Below are positions 1 through 5,612 of a stretch of 6,036 nt of DNA, piece by piece. The stretch is from contig JAUVNM010000120.1 of assembly GCA_030599705.1 (NCBI GenBank), positions 1-6,036 on the forward strand, written 5' to 3'. The notes beneath the pieces were generated by a model. That model searched no databases, was not told where the DNA came from, and saw only the letters and a list, made by a program, of their open reading frames with translations. Position numbers and translations under genes: made by a program. The stretch is from Gammaproteobacteria bacterium. Its GTDB lineage: Bacteria; Pseudomonadota; Gammaproteobacteria; UBA9214. Each line of letters begins with the position of its first letter. Position 1 is the stretch's first letter.

Positions 1-65
1 GAGCCAGCTTGCTGGCGAATCCGGTGGCCGGGAAAGAACCAGTTCGCGAGCAAGCTCGCTCCTAC
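1..65. repeat. REPIN: two inverted REP hairpins, the first truncated by the window edge
   Basis: There are two short palindromes in opposite orientation. Unit 1 (1-20) has stem GCCAGC (3-8) and GCTGGC (11-16) around a TT loop, followed by GAAT. The leading GA is the end of a GTAGGA head that lies outside the window. Unit 2 (43-65) is on the other strand. Its reverse complement reads GTAGGA, stem GCGAGC, loop TT, stem GCTCGC, then GAA. A 22-base spacer (21-42) separates the units. This is the classic layout of REP doublets (REPIN/BIME), which are mobilised in trans by RAYT transposases that recognise the GTAG head. The element lies about 60 bases before the DUF1538 gene, so it sits in an intergenic region. 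It may protect the 3' end of an upstream transcript, but nothing here shows that. Confidence 0.85.
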
Positions 66-126
66 AGTGGGCATATTTCTTAATCAGTGCTGTTGACGGG
101 TAAACCGGTTATGGGGAACAGGGTGA

Positions 127-1920
127 ATGACTGATCAAACGTTCCGGTTTGGTGACTTCCAGCGGCTGCTGACGGCCGGGCGCAATGAAGTCAGCCTCAA
201 CGACCTGGTTATGAAGCCCGGTCGGGACGCCGACAATAACCTCATTCCCTGCGCCCCCCGGCGCATCAAGCTGACAGTAACCGAGGCTGTTAAGCTGCTG
301 CAGCCCTATGTGTCCGTGCGTTTCATGGAGCAGATCCGGGCGGTGGTGCCGCTGGCCCTGTACCTGGCCCTGTTCCAGATCCTGTTTCTGCAGCAGATGG
401 TAGAGGACTCGTGGCTCATCACCGGGGGGTTGTTTGCCGTCATTGTCGGGCTGATGTTCTTCATGGAAGGACTCAAGCTGGGCCTGATGCCATTCGGCAC
501 GGTCATCGGCAGTAACCTGCCGCGCAAATCACCATTGCCGCTGGTGCTGTTTATCACCTTGCTGCTGGGCATCGGTGTGACCTTTGCGGAGCCGGCCATC
601 GGGGCATTGAAGGCGGCCGGTCAGAATGTCTCGGTCGAGCGCGCGCCGTACCTGTTCGCACTGCTCAACCAGTGGTCCGATGTCCTGGTGCTGGTGGTTG
701 GCGCCAGTGTCGGCCTGGCAGCGGTCGTTGGCACGCTGCGGTTTTTGTACGGCTGGAGTCTGAAGCCACTGATCTACCTCGCTCTTGTGCCGGTGCTGGC
801 GCTGACGATTTACAGTGCGTTCGATTCGGAACTCTGGAAGATCATCGGCCTGGCCTGGGACTGCGGCGCCGTGACCACCGGCCCGGTGACCGTGCCGCTG
901 GTGCTGTCACTGGGCATCGGCATCGCCGCCGCTGCCGGCAAGGGTGATTCCGGTCTGTCCGGCTTCGGTATTGTCACCCTGGCCTCCCTGTTCCCGATTA
1001 TCGGGGTACTCCTGTTGTGCATCTACGTTTCCTGGGCCGTGACCCCGGAAGAGATCATTGCCGCTGCGCAGGCTGCTGCCGATTCCTCACAGGCAACGGT
1101 GCTTCCCTGGTACGAGATCAGTCCCGGCGTGGAAATTGTACTCGGGGTACGTGCCATCCTGCCGCTGGTGCTGTTCCTGTTCTTTATCTTCAAGGTGGTG
1201 CTGCGCGAGCAGCTCGCGAACCAGGGCGAGATCATTTACGGCATCACCCTCGCCGTTATCGGGATGATCATCTTCAATCTTGGACTGACCTACGGCCTGT
1301 CAATGCTGGGCGCCAACGCCGGCGGACTGGTGCCAACCGCGTTCATGGAGGTTTCCGGTCAGCCGGCATCACCCCTCTATCTGTACGGGGTCGGTCTGAC
1401 ACTCGCACTGGCGTTTGCCTGGGTGCTGGGGTTTGGCGCCACGCTGGCCGAGCCGGCGCTGAACGCGCTGGGAACAACGACAGAGAATCTGACCAATGGT
1501 GTCTTTAAAAAGAAGACCCTGATCAATGCCGTGTCCATCGGTGTTGGCTGCGGGATTGCGCTTGGACTGGCCAAGCTGATCTTCGACCTGCCACTGGTCT
1601 GGTTGATTTTGCCCGGATATTTGCTGGCGCTGGTACTGACATTTTTTTCCACGGAGGAGTTCGTGAACGTGGCCTGGGACAGTGCCGGTGTCACCACGGG
1701 GCCGATTACCGTGCCGCTGGTACTGGCCATGGGTATTGGCTTTGGTAATGCCACCCATGCCGTGGAAGGTTTCGGGATCCTGTGCATGGCGTCCATCGGT
1801 CCGATTATCACGGTGATGATCACCGGGCTCTGGTCACATCACAAGGCCAGGAGTCAAACCGAGGCCGCACTGCATGCGGTACCAGCATCAAGTAAACAGG
1901 AGGCGCAGGCGCTGCTATGA
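127..1920 (+). CDS. DUF1538 tandem-repeat membrane protein, probable fused UmpAB-type cation/proton antiporter
   Basis: A 597-residue polytopic inner-membrane protein. Residues 1-66 form a hydrophilic cytoplasmic lead, followed by two homologous membrane halves (about 70-303 and 340-569) joined by an Ala-rich linker (about 304-335). Both halves carry the DUF1538 signatures: an AEP motif (E155 in GVTFAEPAIGAL; E442 in GATLAEPALNAL), an AWD...VTTGPxTVPLVL motif (D245, T250/T251; D518, T523/T524) and a GFGI...ASxxPII segment (279-291; 548-560). DUF1538 pairs encoded by two adjacent genes (UmpA, UmpB) have been described as a two-component Na+(Li+,K+)/H+ antiporter in a Halomonas. Here both parts are one polypeptide. 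The buried acidic residues are candidate ion-binding sites, which is inference. The start is set by GGGGA (113-117), nine bases upstream, and by the typical N-terminal lead. The stop overlaps the next start (ATGA), so it is co-translated with a PII-like gene. The family call is firm; the transport activity is likely but not proven. Confidence 0.9.
   Translation: MTDQTFRFGDFQRLLTAGRNEVSLNDLVMKPGRDADNNLIPCAPRRIKLTVTEAVKLLQPYVSVRFMEQIRAVVPLALYLALFQILFLQQMVEDSWLITGGLFAVIVGLMFFMEGLKLGLMPFGTVIGSNLPRKSPLPLVLFITLLLGIGVTFAEPAIGALKAAGQNVSVERAPYLFALLNQWSDVLVLVVGASVGLAAVVGTLRFLYGWSLKPLIYLALVPVLALTIYSAFDSELWKIIGLAWDCGAVTTGPVTVPLVLSLGIGIAAAAGKGDSGLSGFGIVTLASLFPIIGVLLLCIYVSWAVTPEEIIAAAQAAADSSQATVLPWYEISPGVEIVLGVRAILPLVLFLFFIFKVVLREQLANQGEIIYGITLAVIGMIIFNLGLTYGLSMLGANAGGLVPTAFMEVSGQPASPLYLYGVGLTLALAFAWVLGFGATLAEPALNALGTTTENLTNGVFKKKTLINAVSIGVGCGIALGLAKLIFDLPLVWLILPGYLLALVLTFFSTEEFVNVAWDSAGVTTGPITVPLVLAMGIGFGNATHAVEGFGILCMASIGPIITVMITGLWSHHKARSQTEAALHAVPASSKQEAQALL
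1898..1903 (+). promoter_or_regulatory. Ribosome binding site of the first PII-like gene, inside the DUF1538 gene
   Basis: A perfect AGGAGG lies 13 bases before the ATG at 1917, still inside the upstream coding region. The spacing is longer than ideal. Together with the ATGA stop/start overlap it supports translational coupling between the transporter and its presumed regulator, and it fixes the start at 1917. Confidence 0.6.
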
Positions 1921-2285
1921 GCGACCATAATATAACGTACCTGACCGACGTGTCGTTGCTGACCGTGGTTGTGCAGGTCGGTCTGTCTGAAGACATACTC
2001 AAGGCGGCGCGTGATGCCGGTGCAACCGCCGGTGCCATCGGCCACCATGCACGCGGGACCGGGGTGCGCGAACGGCTCGGCATACTCGGGGTCGCGGTAG
2101 AGACAGAAAAGGATGTCATCAGCGTGCTGGTCTCCAACGAGCAGCGTGACCTGGTATTCGATACGATCTATCGGGCAGCCGGCCTCGATACGCCGGGCAG
2201 GGGATTTATCTACGCGACGCCATTGGAAAAGGCCGCGACCTATATACCGGAAAGTATAATGCAACGCATGAAAAATAATCCATAA
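1917..2285 (+). CDS. PII-like signalling protein 1, transporter-associated
   Basis: A 122-residue soluble protein with the PII (GlnB/GlnK) fold pattern: strand 1 about 13-22 (SLLTVVVQVG), helix 1 24-35, strand 2 and a short T-loop about 38-55 (GHHARGTG at 42-49), strand 3 57-72, helix 2 73-88 and the B-loop/strand 4 region 91-110 (TPGRGFIYATPLEKAATYIP). PII proteins are trimers that sense ATP, ADP and other small ligands and often gate membrane transporters. The usual T-loop YRGAEY with its uridylylated tyrosine is absent. In the B-loop, where GlnB has TGKIGDGKIF, only the Gly-x-Gly core and the Ile remain, and the ATP-contacting second Lys is replaced by Phe97. It is therefore not an orthodox nitrogen regulator. 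Its ATG overlaps the stop of the DUF1538 gene, which suggests a one-to-one functional link. Family membership is fairly sure; the ligand is unknown. Confidence 0.8.
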   Translation: MSDHNITYLTDVSLLTVVVQVGLSEDILKAARDAGATAGAIGHHARGTGVRERLGILGVAVETEKDVISVLVSNEQRDLVFDTIYRAAGLDTPGRGFIYATPLEKAATYIPESIMQRMKNNP

Positions 2286-2318
2286 CATATTGTATATATT
2301 GGTGTAATAAATTTACAT
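2283..2318 (+). other. AT-rich spacer between the two PII-like genes
   Basis: Only 6 of these 36 bases are G or C, in a window that is otherwise clearly GC-rich. The stretch runs from the stop codon of the first PII-like gene to just before the start of the second. It could hold an internal promoter or an A/U-rich translation enhancer. A perfect TATAAT lies just upstream at 2255-2260, but no TTGACA-like element sits 16-18 bases before it. I see no good Shine-Dalgarno site here. Confidence 0.4.
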
Positions 2319-2324
2319 GTGCCC

Positions 2325-2681
2325 ATGACAACTGCCAGTCAATACAAGTTGATCAGCTGTGTGCTGCCGGATGATGGCAGCGACAAGAAGCTGATGCGCG
2401 CCTTGCGTAACGAGATAAAAATCAATACGGCCAACAGTGTCAGTTGCTACGGTCTGGAGGTACTGGCGGATGCGGATACCAGGTATGGTGACCTGCCCGA
2501 GCCGACACTGGTCAGGAAGGTGGATGTGGTGGTGCCGGCAGCCGAGGCGGACGCACTGTTTGATTACATCTATGAAATGGCAGACATCGGGCGTGTCGGT
2601 GGTGGGGCAATCTGGCTGGGGGAGGTCACGGTGGCCTCTGCCTACGCACTGCCGGAAGGCGTGCCGGACGAAAAACGCTAG
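2325..2681 (+). CDS. PII-like signalling protein 2, transporter-associated
   Basis: A 118-residue soluble protein from the ATG at 2325; an in-frame GTG at 2319 would add two residues. Neither start has a clear ribosome binding site. The chain follows the PII pattern: strand YKLISCVLP (7-15), helix 1 19-29, strand 2 and T-loop region about 36-64 (NSVSCYGLEVLA, then an acidic loop DADTRYGDLPEP), strand 3 65-71 (RKVDVVV), helix 2 72-86 and B-loop 88-98. The B-loop reads IGRVGGGAIWL and lines up with TGKIGDGKIFV of GlnB, but the second Lys is Ala95. The loop lacks the YRGAEY uridylylation motif. It is clearly different from the other PII-like protein at 1917-2285, so this is not a recent duplication. 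Being co-directional and close, it probably acts with the DUF1538 transporter, perhaps as a second sensor or a partner in mixed trimers. That part is inference. Confidence 0.75.
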   Translation: MTTASQYKLISCVLPDDGSDKKLMRALRNEIKINTANSVSCYGLEVLADADTRYGDLPEPTLVRKVDVVVPAAEADALFDYIYEMADIGRVGGGAIWLGEVTVASAYALPEGVPDEKR

Positions 2682-2696
2682 TCAGCAACGCCATGC

Positions 2697-2709
2697 CTCG
2701 CTCCTACAG
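2697..2709 (-). repeat. Possible REP remnant (half unit)
   Basis: The 13 bases CTCGCTCCTACAG are identical to 55-67, the outer arm and head of the second hairpin of the REPIN at 1-65. The other stem arm is missing here, so this would be a decayed half element in the 49-base gap between the second PII-like gene and the lipoprotein gene. A 13-base match can occur by chance in 6 kb; its intergenic position and intact TCCTAC head make a remnant more plausible. Confidence 0.35.
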
Positions 2710-2730
2710 ATACATGGACCGACCTACAGC

Positions 2731-3267
2731 ATGAATAACTTTAAATCCGTAATTCTGATAACGCTGGTGTGCCTGCTGGCAACGGCCTGCGCATCGCAAA
2801 TTACGAAGGACATCGAGGTGACGGCCAAACAGCGGCCGGGAGTCGACCTCGGTCGCTATCGGACATACGCCTGGCTGGATACTGCGCAGGTTGTGAATGA
2901 TCCGCTGGGACAGTGGGAGCCACCGGATTTTGATTCGGATGCCGAAGTGACACGCCTGGTCGAACGTGAACTGGCGAAGCACGGGATGACAGCAGTAACC
3001 GATAACCCGGACATGGTGGTGACCTTTGTTGCCGGGATTGAAATGCTTTCAATGGAACTGCGCGAGGATCCGAAAAAAGGGGCGGAGACCCTGCAACATA
3101 TTCCCAAGGGAGCGCTGCTGGTCGTGCTTGCCGATGCCAAAACCCGGGTGCGGCTCTGGGTTGGTGTGGCGGCGGGTGATATCGGTAAACAATCCGATAG
3201 TACCGTGGTTCGGCAGCGACTGGATTACGCCGTTACCGAGATGTTCAAGAAGTATCCAATGAAATGA
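2731..3267 (+). CDS. DUF4136 family lipoprotein
   Basis: A 178-residue protein with a lipoprotein signal peptide: N-terminal Lys, a hydrophobic core and LLATAC with the lipidated Cys20. It has the features of DUF4136: VDLGRYRTYAWLD at 38-50, an acidic linker, an Arg/Glu-rich helix (about 71-85, VTRLVERELAKHG), a DMVVTF strand (94-99) and the strand LLVVLADAKTRVRLWVGVA (129-147), followed by a C-terminal helix. The function of the family is unknown; members are predicted to be anchored in the outer membrane or at the periplasmic face. The ATG at 2731 was chosen because it starts a proper signal peptide. The reading frame is open much further upstream (from 2437), but there it only shadows the PII-like gene. 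The Shine-Dalgarno site is weak (ATGGA at 2714-2718). It starts 49 bases after the second PII-like gene, so it may be read from the same transcript, but no functional tie is evident. Confidence 0.8.
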   Translation: MNNFKSVILITLVCLLATACASQITKDIEVTAKQRPGVDLGRYRTYAWLDTAQVVNDPLGQWEPPDFDSDAEVTRLVERELAKHGMTAVTDNPDMVVTFVAGIEMLSMELREDPKKGAETLQHIPKGALLVVLADAKTRVRLWVGVAAGDIGKQSDSTVVRQRLDYAVTEMFKKYPMK

Positions 3268-3269
3268 GT

Positions 3270-3322
3270 GTAGGACCCGCGCCCCGCGGGGAATAGCATT
3301 CCCGGCCGGGGGCCGGTCCTAC
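3270..3322. repeat. Compact REPIN between convergent genes, possible bidirectional transcription end
   Basis: Two 25-base REP units in opposite orientation are separated by AGC (3295-3297). Unit 1 (3270-3294) reads GTAGGA, stem CCCGCG, loop CCC, stem CGCGGG, then GAAT. Unit 2 (3298-3322), read on the minus strand, is GTAGGA, stem CCGGCC, loop CCC, stem GGCCGG, then GAAT. The units differ at four positions, and these form two stem base pairs swapped C-G to G-C, so both hairpins stay perfect. The whole element can also fold on itself through its outer GTAGGACC and GGTCCTAC ends. It starts two bases after the lipoprotein stop (3265-3267) and contains the TAG stop of pqiC (3319-3321). It has no U-tract, so it is not a standard intrinsic terminator, though the structure could still block or stabilise both transcripts. 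Confidence 0.85.
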
Positions 3323-3936
3323 TGACTTTCCGGGCAGCCCGGTTCGATGATGGCAATCTGTTCCGCAATATCCTGGCTCAAGGCGGCGACCGCCCGGCTC
3401 ATGGCACTGACAAGTGCCGGGTAACCCGGTCCATCGGTTTCTTCTACGAAGGTAAACCGGTTAGCGGCCAGTTCGCAGCCCTTGTTGGTATCCAGCACAC
3501 GCCAGATTCCCTCCAGGGATGCATTTTCCCCGAGTACGCCATCAAAGCGGAACAGGCGGACGGTTACCTGGAAATCGGGGTCGTAGCGCCTGGACCACGG
3601 ATAGGGCACGATCCTGTCGGTATTCAGCCGGGACATCAGGTTGCCTGCCAGCGCCCGTCCCAGGTCCTTGTTGAGGTCGCCGCCCCAGCGGTGGAATTCC
3701 TCCAGGGTAATCCGGTTGTCCTCGCTGCGGGTTACGATTTGCGGCCGGTCGTAGATCTCCGGAAGGGTCAACGGCCCGAGTCCGAGTGACACTGCGTCCT
3801 CTGCCAGCGTGCTGTTCACGGGTGTGCCGGGGTGGGTACTGAGTACATAGAACTCGGATGGCTTGCTCGGGTTGCCAAGACAACCAGCCAGCAATACTAC
3901 CGGGACAAGCAGCAGCAAGGAGTAACTATTTTTCAT
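3319..3936 (-). CDS. pqiC: PqiC, lipoprotein of the PqiABC intermembrane transport system
   Basis: A 205-residue lipoprotein with a clean signal peptide and lipobox LLAGC (Cys19). It belongs to the ABC-type transport auxiliary lipoprotein family (formerly DUF330). Typical marks are SEFYVL (27-32), LGLGPLTLPEIYDRPQIVTR (51-70) containing the family's DRPQIVTR motif, and FHRWGGDL (81-88). In E. coli PqiC sits in the periplasm on the outer membrane and docks with the end of the PqiB tunnel. The start has a good ribosome site, and the gene follows pqiB by 10 bases. The stop codon TAG is part of the head of the adjoining REPIN, so the last bases of the gene come from, or coincide with, the mobile repeat. 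The length is close to that of other family members. Confidence 0.9.
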   Translation of the reverse strand: MKNSYSLLLLVPVVLLAGCLGNPSKPSEFYVLSTHPGTPVNSTLAEDAVSLGLGPLTLPEIYDRPQIVTRSEDNRITLEEFHRWGGDLNKDLGRALAGNLMSRLNTDRIVPYPWSRRYDPDFQVTVRLFRFDGVLGENASLEGIWRVLDTNKGCELAANRFTFVEETDGPGYPALVSAMSRAVAALSQDIAEQIAIIEPGCPESQ

Positions 3937-3943
3937 GGGCTGA

Positions 3944-3948
3944 TCCTT
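3944..3948 (-). promoter_or_regulatory. Ribosome binding site of pqiC, overlapping the pqiB stop
   Basis: Read on the minus strand, TAAGGATCAGCCATG spans the end of pqiB and the start of pqiC. AAGGA lies seven bases before the ATG and shares bases with the TAA stop, an arrangement that favours translational coupling. Confidence 0.65.
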
Positions 3949-5593
3949 AACGGTTACCGCCTTTGCCTTTCAGCAAGGCTTCCGGGTGACGCTCCAGGTA
4001 CTCGGACATTACCCGGATGGAACGTGCGGCTGCCGAGATCTCGGTAAGGGCGATGTACAACTCGTTACCGATTTCACCCTCGGCCGAGGTTGCGGCCTTT
4101 AGCGAGGCCAGTGCGGCATGGGCCTCTTCCAGCGTTGCCTGTAATTCAGCTGTCAGCGCCGGGGCATTCTGGCCCAGCGTTGACACCAGCTGATCGGACG
4201 AGACCAGCAGTGTGTTCAGGTTTTCCAGGGTGTCCTCCGTCTTGGCGGCCTCGAGCTTGTCGAGGACCTTGTTAAAGCTGGCAAGGATGCCTGCCAGCGG
4301 ATTGGGCAAAGTCGGTATCTCCGGATATTCACTCTGCCGGACCAGCTTGACCGGTTCCGCATCCGGGAAATAATCCAGGTCAACAAATAACTGCCCGGTG
4401 ATCAGGTTGCCGGGCAGCAGGCGGGCGCGCATGCCTTTTTCCCTGACATCCCGTTCAATCAGTTGTACCAAATGTTCCTCGAACTTCTGCTGATCTTGTT
4501 GTTCGGCCCCGGGGCGATCAATATCCCTGAAGGAGGCCAGGCGCTGTGGTTCCAGGTCGACAAGTACTACGGGGACTGTGACACCTTGCTTGTTTGGATC
4601 CAGTCCCAGTTCAATGGCCTTGACTGTGCCGAGCCGAATACCACGATACTCCACAGGCGCACCGACGCCGAGACCCCGTACTGAACCGTCGAAACGGAGT
4701 GCAAACGTGTGGGTCACCGTGATGGGACGTTCCAGGCTTTTCAGGTGATTATCATACAGGGCAAACACGGTGCCCGCTTGCGCGCGCGGGGAGTCTGCAA
4801 GCTCGGGCAGGGTCTCGAACGCGATACCGCCACTGATTACGGACACCAGGGATTCCATTTCCAGCTTCACGCCGTCTGAACCCATTGACAGACTGATGCC
4901 GCCCGCTTTCCAGAAGGTGGTGCCCTCCTGGATGTACTGGTCGTGCGGCGATTCGATAAAAACACCGATTTCCACCTGGCTGTGATCGTCGGAAAGCTGG
5001 TATTCGGTAACCTCACCGACGTCGAACTGCCGGAAATAGACCGGTGAGCCGATTGACAGGGAACCGAGTTTTTTCGTGTGCAGGTGATAGCTGGTGCCTT
5101 GCTTGTCCGCCAGGAGAACGGGCGGTCTTTCCAGGCCGACAAACTGTTTTCTATGCTGGCCTTGCTCGCTTGGTTCCATGGCAATGTAGGCGCCGCTGAG
5201 CAGGGTGCCGAGGCCGCTGACTTCACGCGCGCCGAAGCGCGGCCGCACCACCCAGAAGCGGGTATTCTCGGTCAGGTAGCGGTCGGCCCCGGCTTCCATG
5301 GTTGTCGTGACCAGAACGTCCGACAGGTCTTCCGTGAAGGTGACATTATCGACTGTACCGATGGTCACATCACGGTACTTGATCTTGGTCTTGCCGGCCT
5401 CGATGCCATCGGCCGTCTTGAAACTGATCACAATTTCGGGGCCTCTCTCGGAAATGGTCTTGAATATCAGCCAGCCACCGATCAGGACAGCAACCAGGGG
5501 CAGCAGCCATACCACCGGAAAACCCTTCTTTTCGGCATCCACAACTGCCTCGGAGATATTTTCAGGGATAGCCGGTTCGTTGGGTGCAGCCAT
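3947..5593 (-). CDS. pqiB: PqiB, MCE-domain periplasmic tunnel protein
   Basis: A 548-residue protein, close to the 546 residues of E. coli PqiB. A short cytoplasmic lead (1-24) is followed by one membrane helix (about 25-45, FPVVWLLPLVAVLIGGWLIF). Three MCE (MlaD-like) domains follow: the first with GIEAGKTKIKYRDVTIGTV at 63-81, the second with SIGSPVYFRQFDVGEV at 180-195, the third with GLGVGAPVEYRGIRLGTV at 307-324. A long helical C-terminus (about 430-535) ends in EYLERHPEALLKGKGG, the usual tail of PqiB and YebT. In the known complex six chains stack their MCE rings into a syringe-like channel, and the C-terminal helices form a needle towards the outer membrane. The start is supported by GGGGAGA just upstream. 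Middle gene of the operon. Assignment to PqiB rather than YebT/LetB rests on the three MCE domains (LetB has seven) and on the adjacent pqiC. Confidence 0.95.
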   Translation of the reverse strand: MAAPNEPAIPENISEAVVDAEKKGFPVVWLLPLVAVLIGGWLIFKTISERGPEIVISFKTADGIEAGKTKIKYRDVTIGTVDNVTFTEDLSDVLVTTTMEAGADRYLTENTRFWVVRPRFGAREVSGLGTLLSGAYIAMEPSEQGQHRKQFVGLERPPVLLADKQGTSYHLHTKKLGSLSIGSPVYFRQFDVGEVTEYQLSDDHSQVEIGVFIESPHDQYIQEGTTFWKAGGISLSMGSDGVKLEMESLVSVISGGIAFETLPELADSPRAQAGTVFALYDNHLKSLERPITVTHTFALRFDGSVRGLGVGAPVEYRGIRLGTVKAIELGLDPNKQGVTVPVVLVDLEPQRLASFRDIDRPGAEQQDQQKFEEHLVQLIERDVREKGMRARLLPGNLITGQLFVDLDYFPDAEPVKLVRQSEYPEIPTLPNPLAGILASFNKVLDKLEAAKTEDTLENLNTLLVSSDQLVSTLGQNAPALTAELQATLEEAHAALASLKAATSAEGEIGNELYIALTEISAAARSIRVMSEYLERHPEALLKGKGGNR

Positions 5594-5598
5594 TGATG

Positions 5599-5605
5599 TC
5601 TCCCC
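5599..5605 (-). promoter_or_regulatory. Ribosome binding site of pqiB
   Basis: GGGGAGA on the minus strand lies five bases before the ATG at 5593 and inside the 19-base gap after the pqiA stop. It confirms the start that gives the expected cytoplasmic lead and membrane helix. Confidence 0.65.
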
Positions 5606-5612
5606 TGGTGTC

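Noticed and set aside
93..98. TTGACG as a -35 box for the DUF1538 operon
   Set aside because: Nothing like TATAAT lies 16-18 bases downstream; the sequence there is GC-rich and overlaps the ribosome site.
99..111. GGTAAACCGGTTA, containing the palindrome AACCGGTT, before the DUF1538 gene and again at 3451-3463
   Set aside because: The second copy lies inside pqiC coding sequence. One exact 13-base match in 6 kb is expected about half the time by chance, so this is not good evidence of an operator.
1017..1508. 163-aa open frame on the plus strand inside the DUF1538 gene
   Set aside because: An Arg/Gly/Ala-rich shadow frame, typical of GC-rich coding DNA; the real frame has clear repeats and motifs.
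1369..1823. Two long antisense open frames (129 and 148 aa) opposite the DUF1538 gene
   Set aside because: They mirror a high-GC membrane-protein gene, show no domain or signal features, and have low-complexity composition.
2317..2328. Tiny upstream frame ATG TGC CCA TGA overlapping the start of the second PII-like gene
   Set aside because: Only three codons with no ribosome site. A chance ATG cannot be told from a leader peptide.
2437..2730. Upstream extension of the lipoprotein reading frame into the PII-like gene
   Set aside because: The frame is open, but the extension is Trp/Arg/Cys-rich shadow sequence of the PII-like gene. A proper lipoprotein signal peptide starts at the ATG at 2731.
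2693..2734. Short frame from the ATG at 2693 ending in ATGA over the lipoprotein start
   Set aside because: 13 codons, no Shine-Dalgarno site, and it runs through the REP-like fragment. Coupling is possible in principle but unsupported.
3276..3318. REPIN as an ordinary Rho-independent terminator
   Set aside because: Strong hairpins are present, but no run of T follows on either strand, and the paired head/tail layout fits a REPIN better.
5078..5596. 172-aa open frame opposite pqiB
   Set aside because: It lies fully antisense to a well-supported MCE protein and has no recognisable features.
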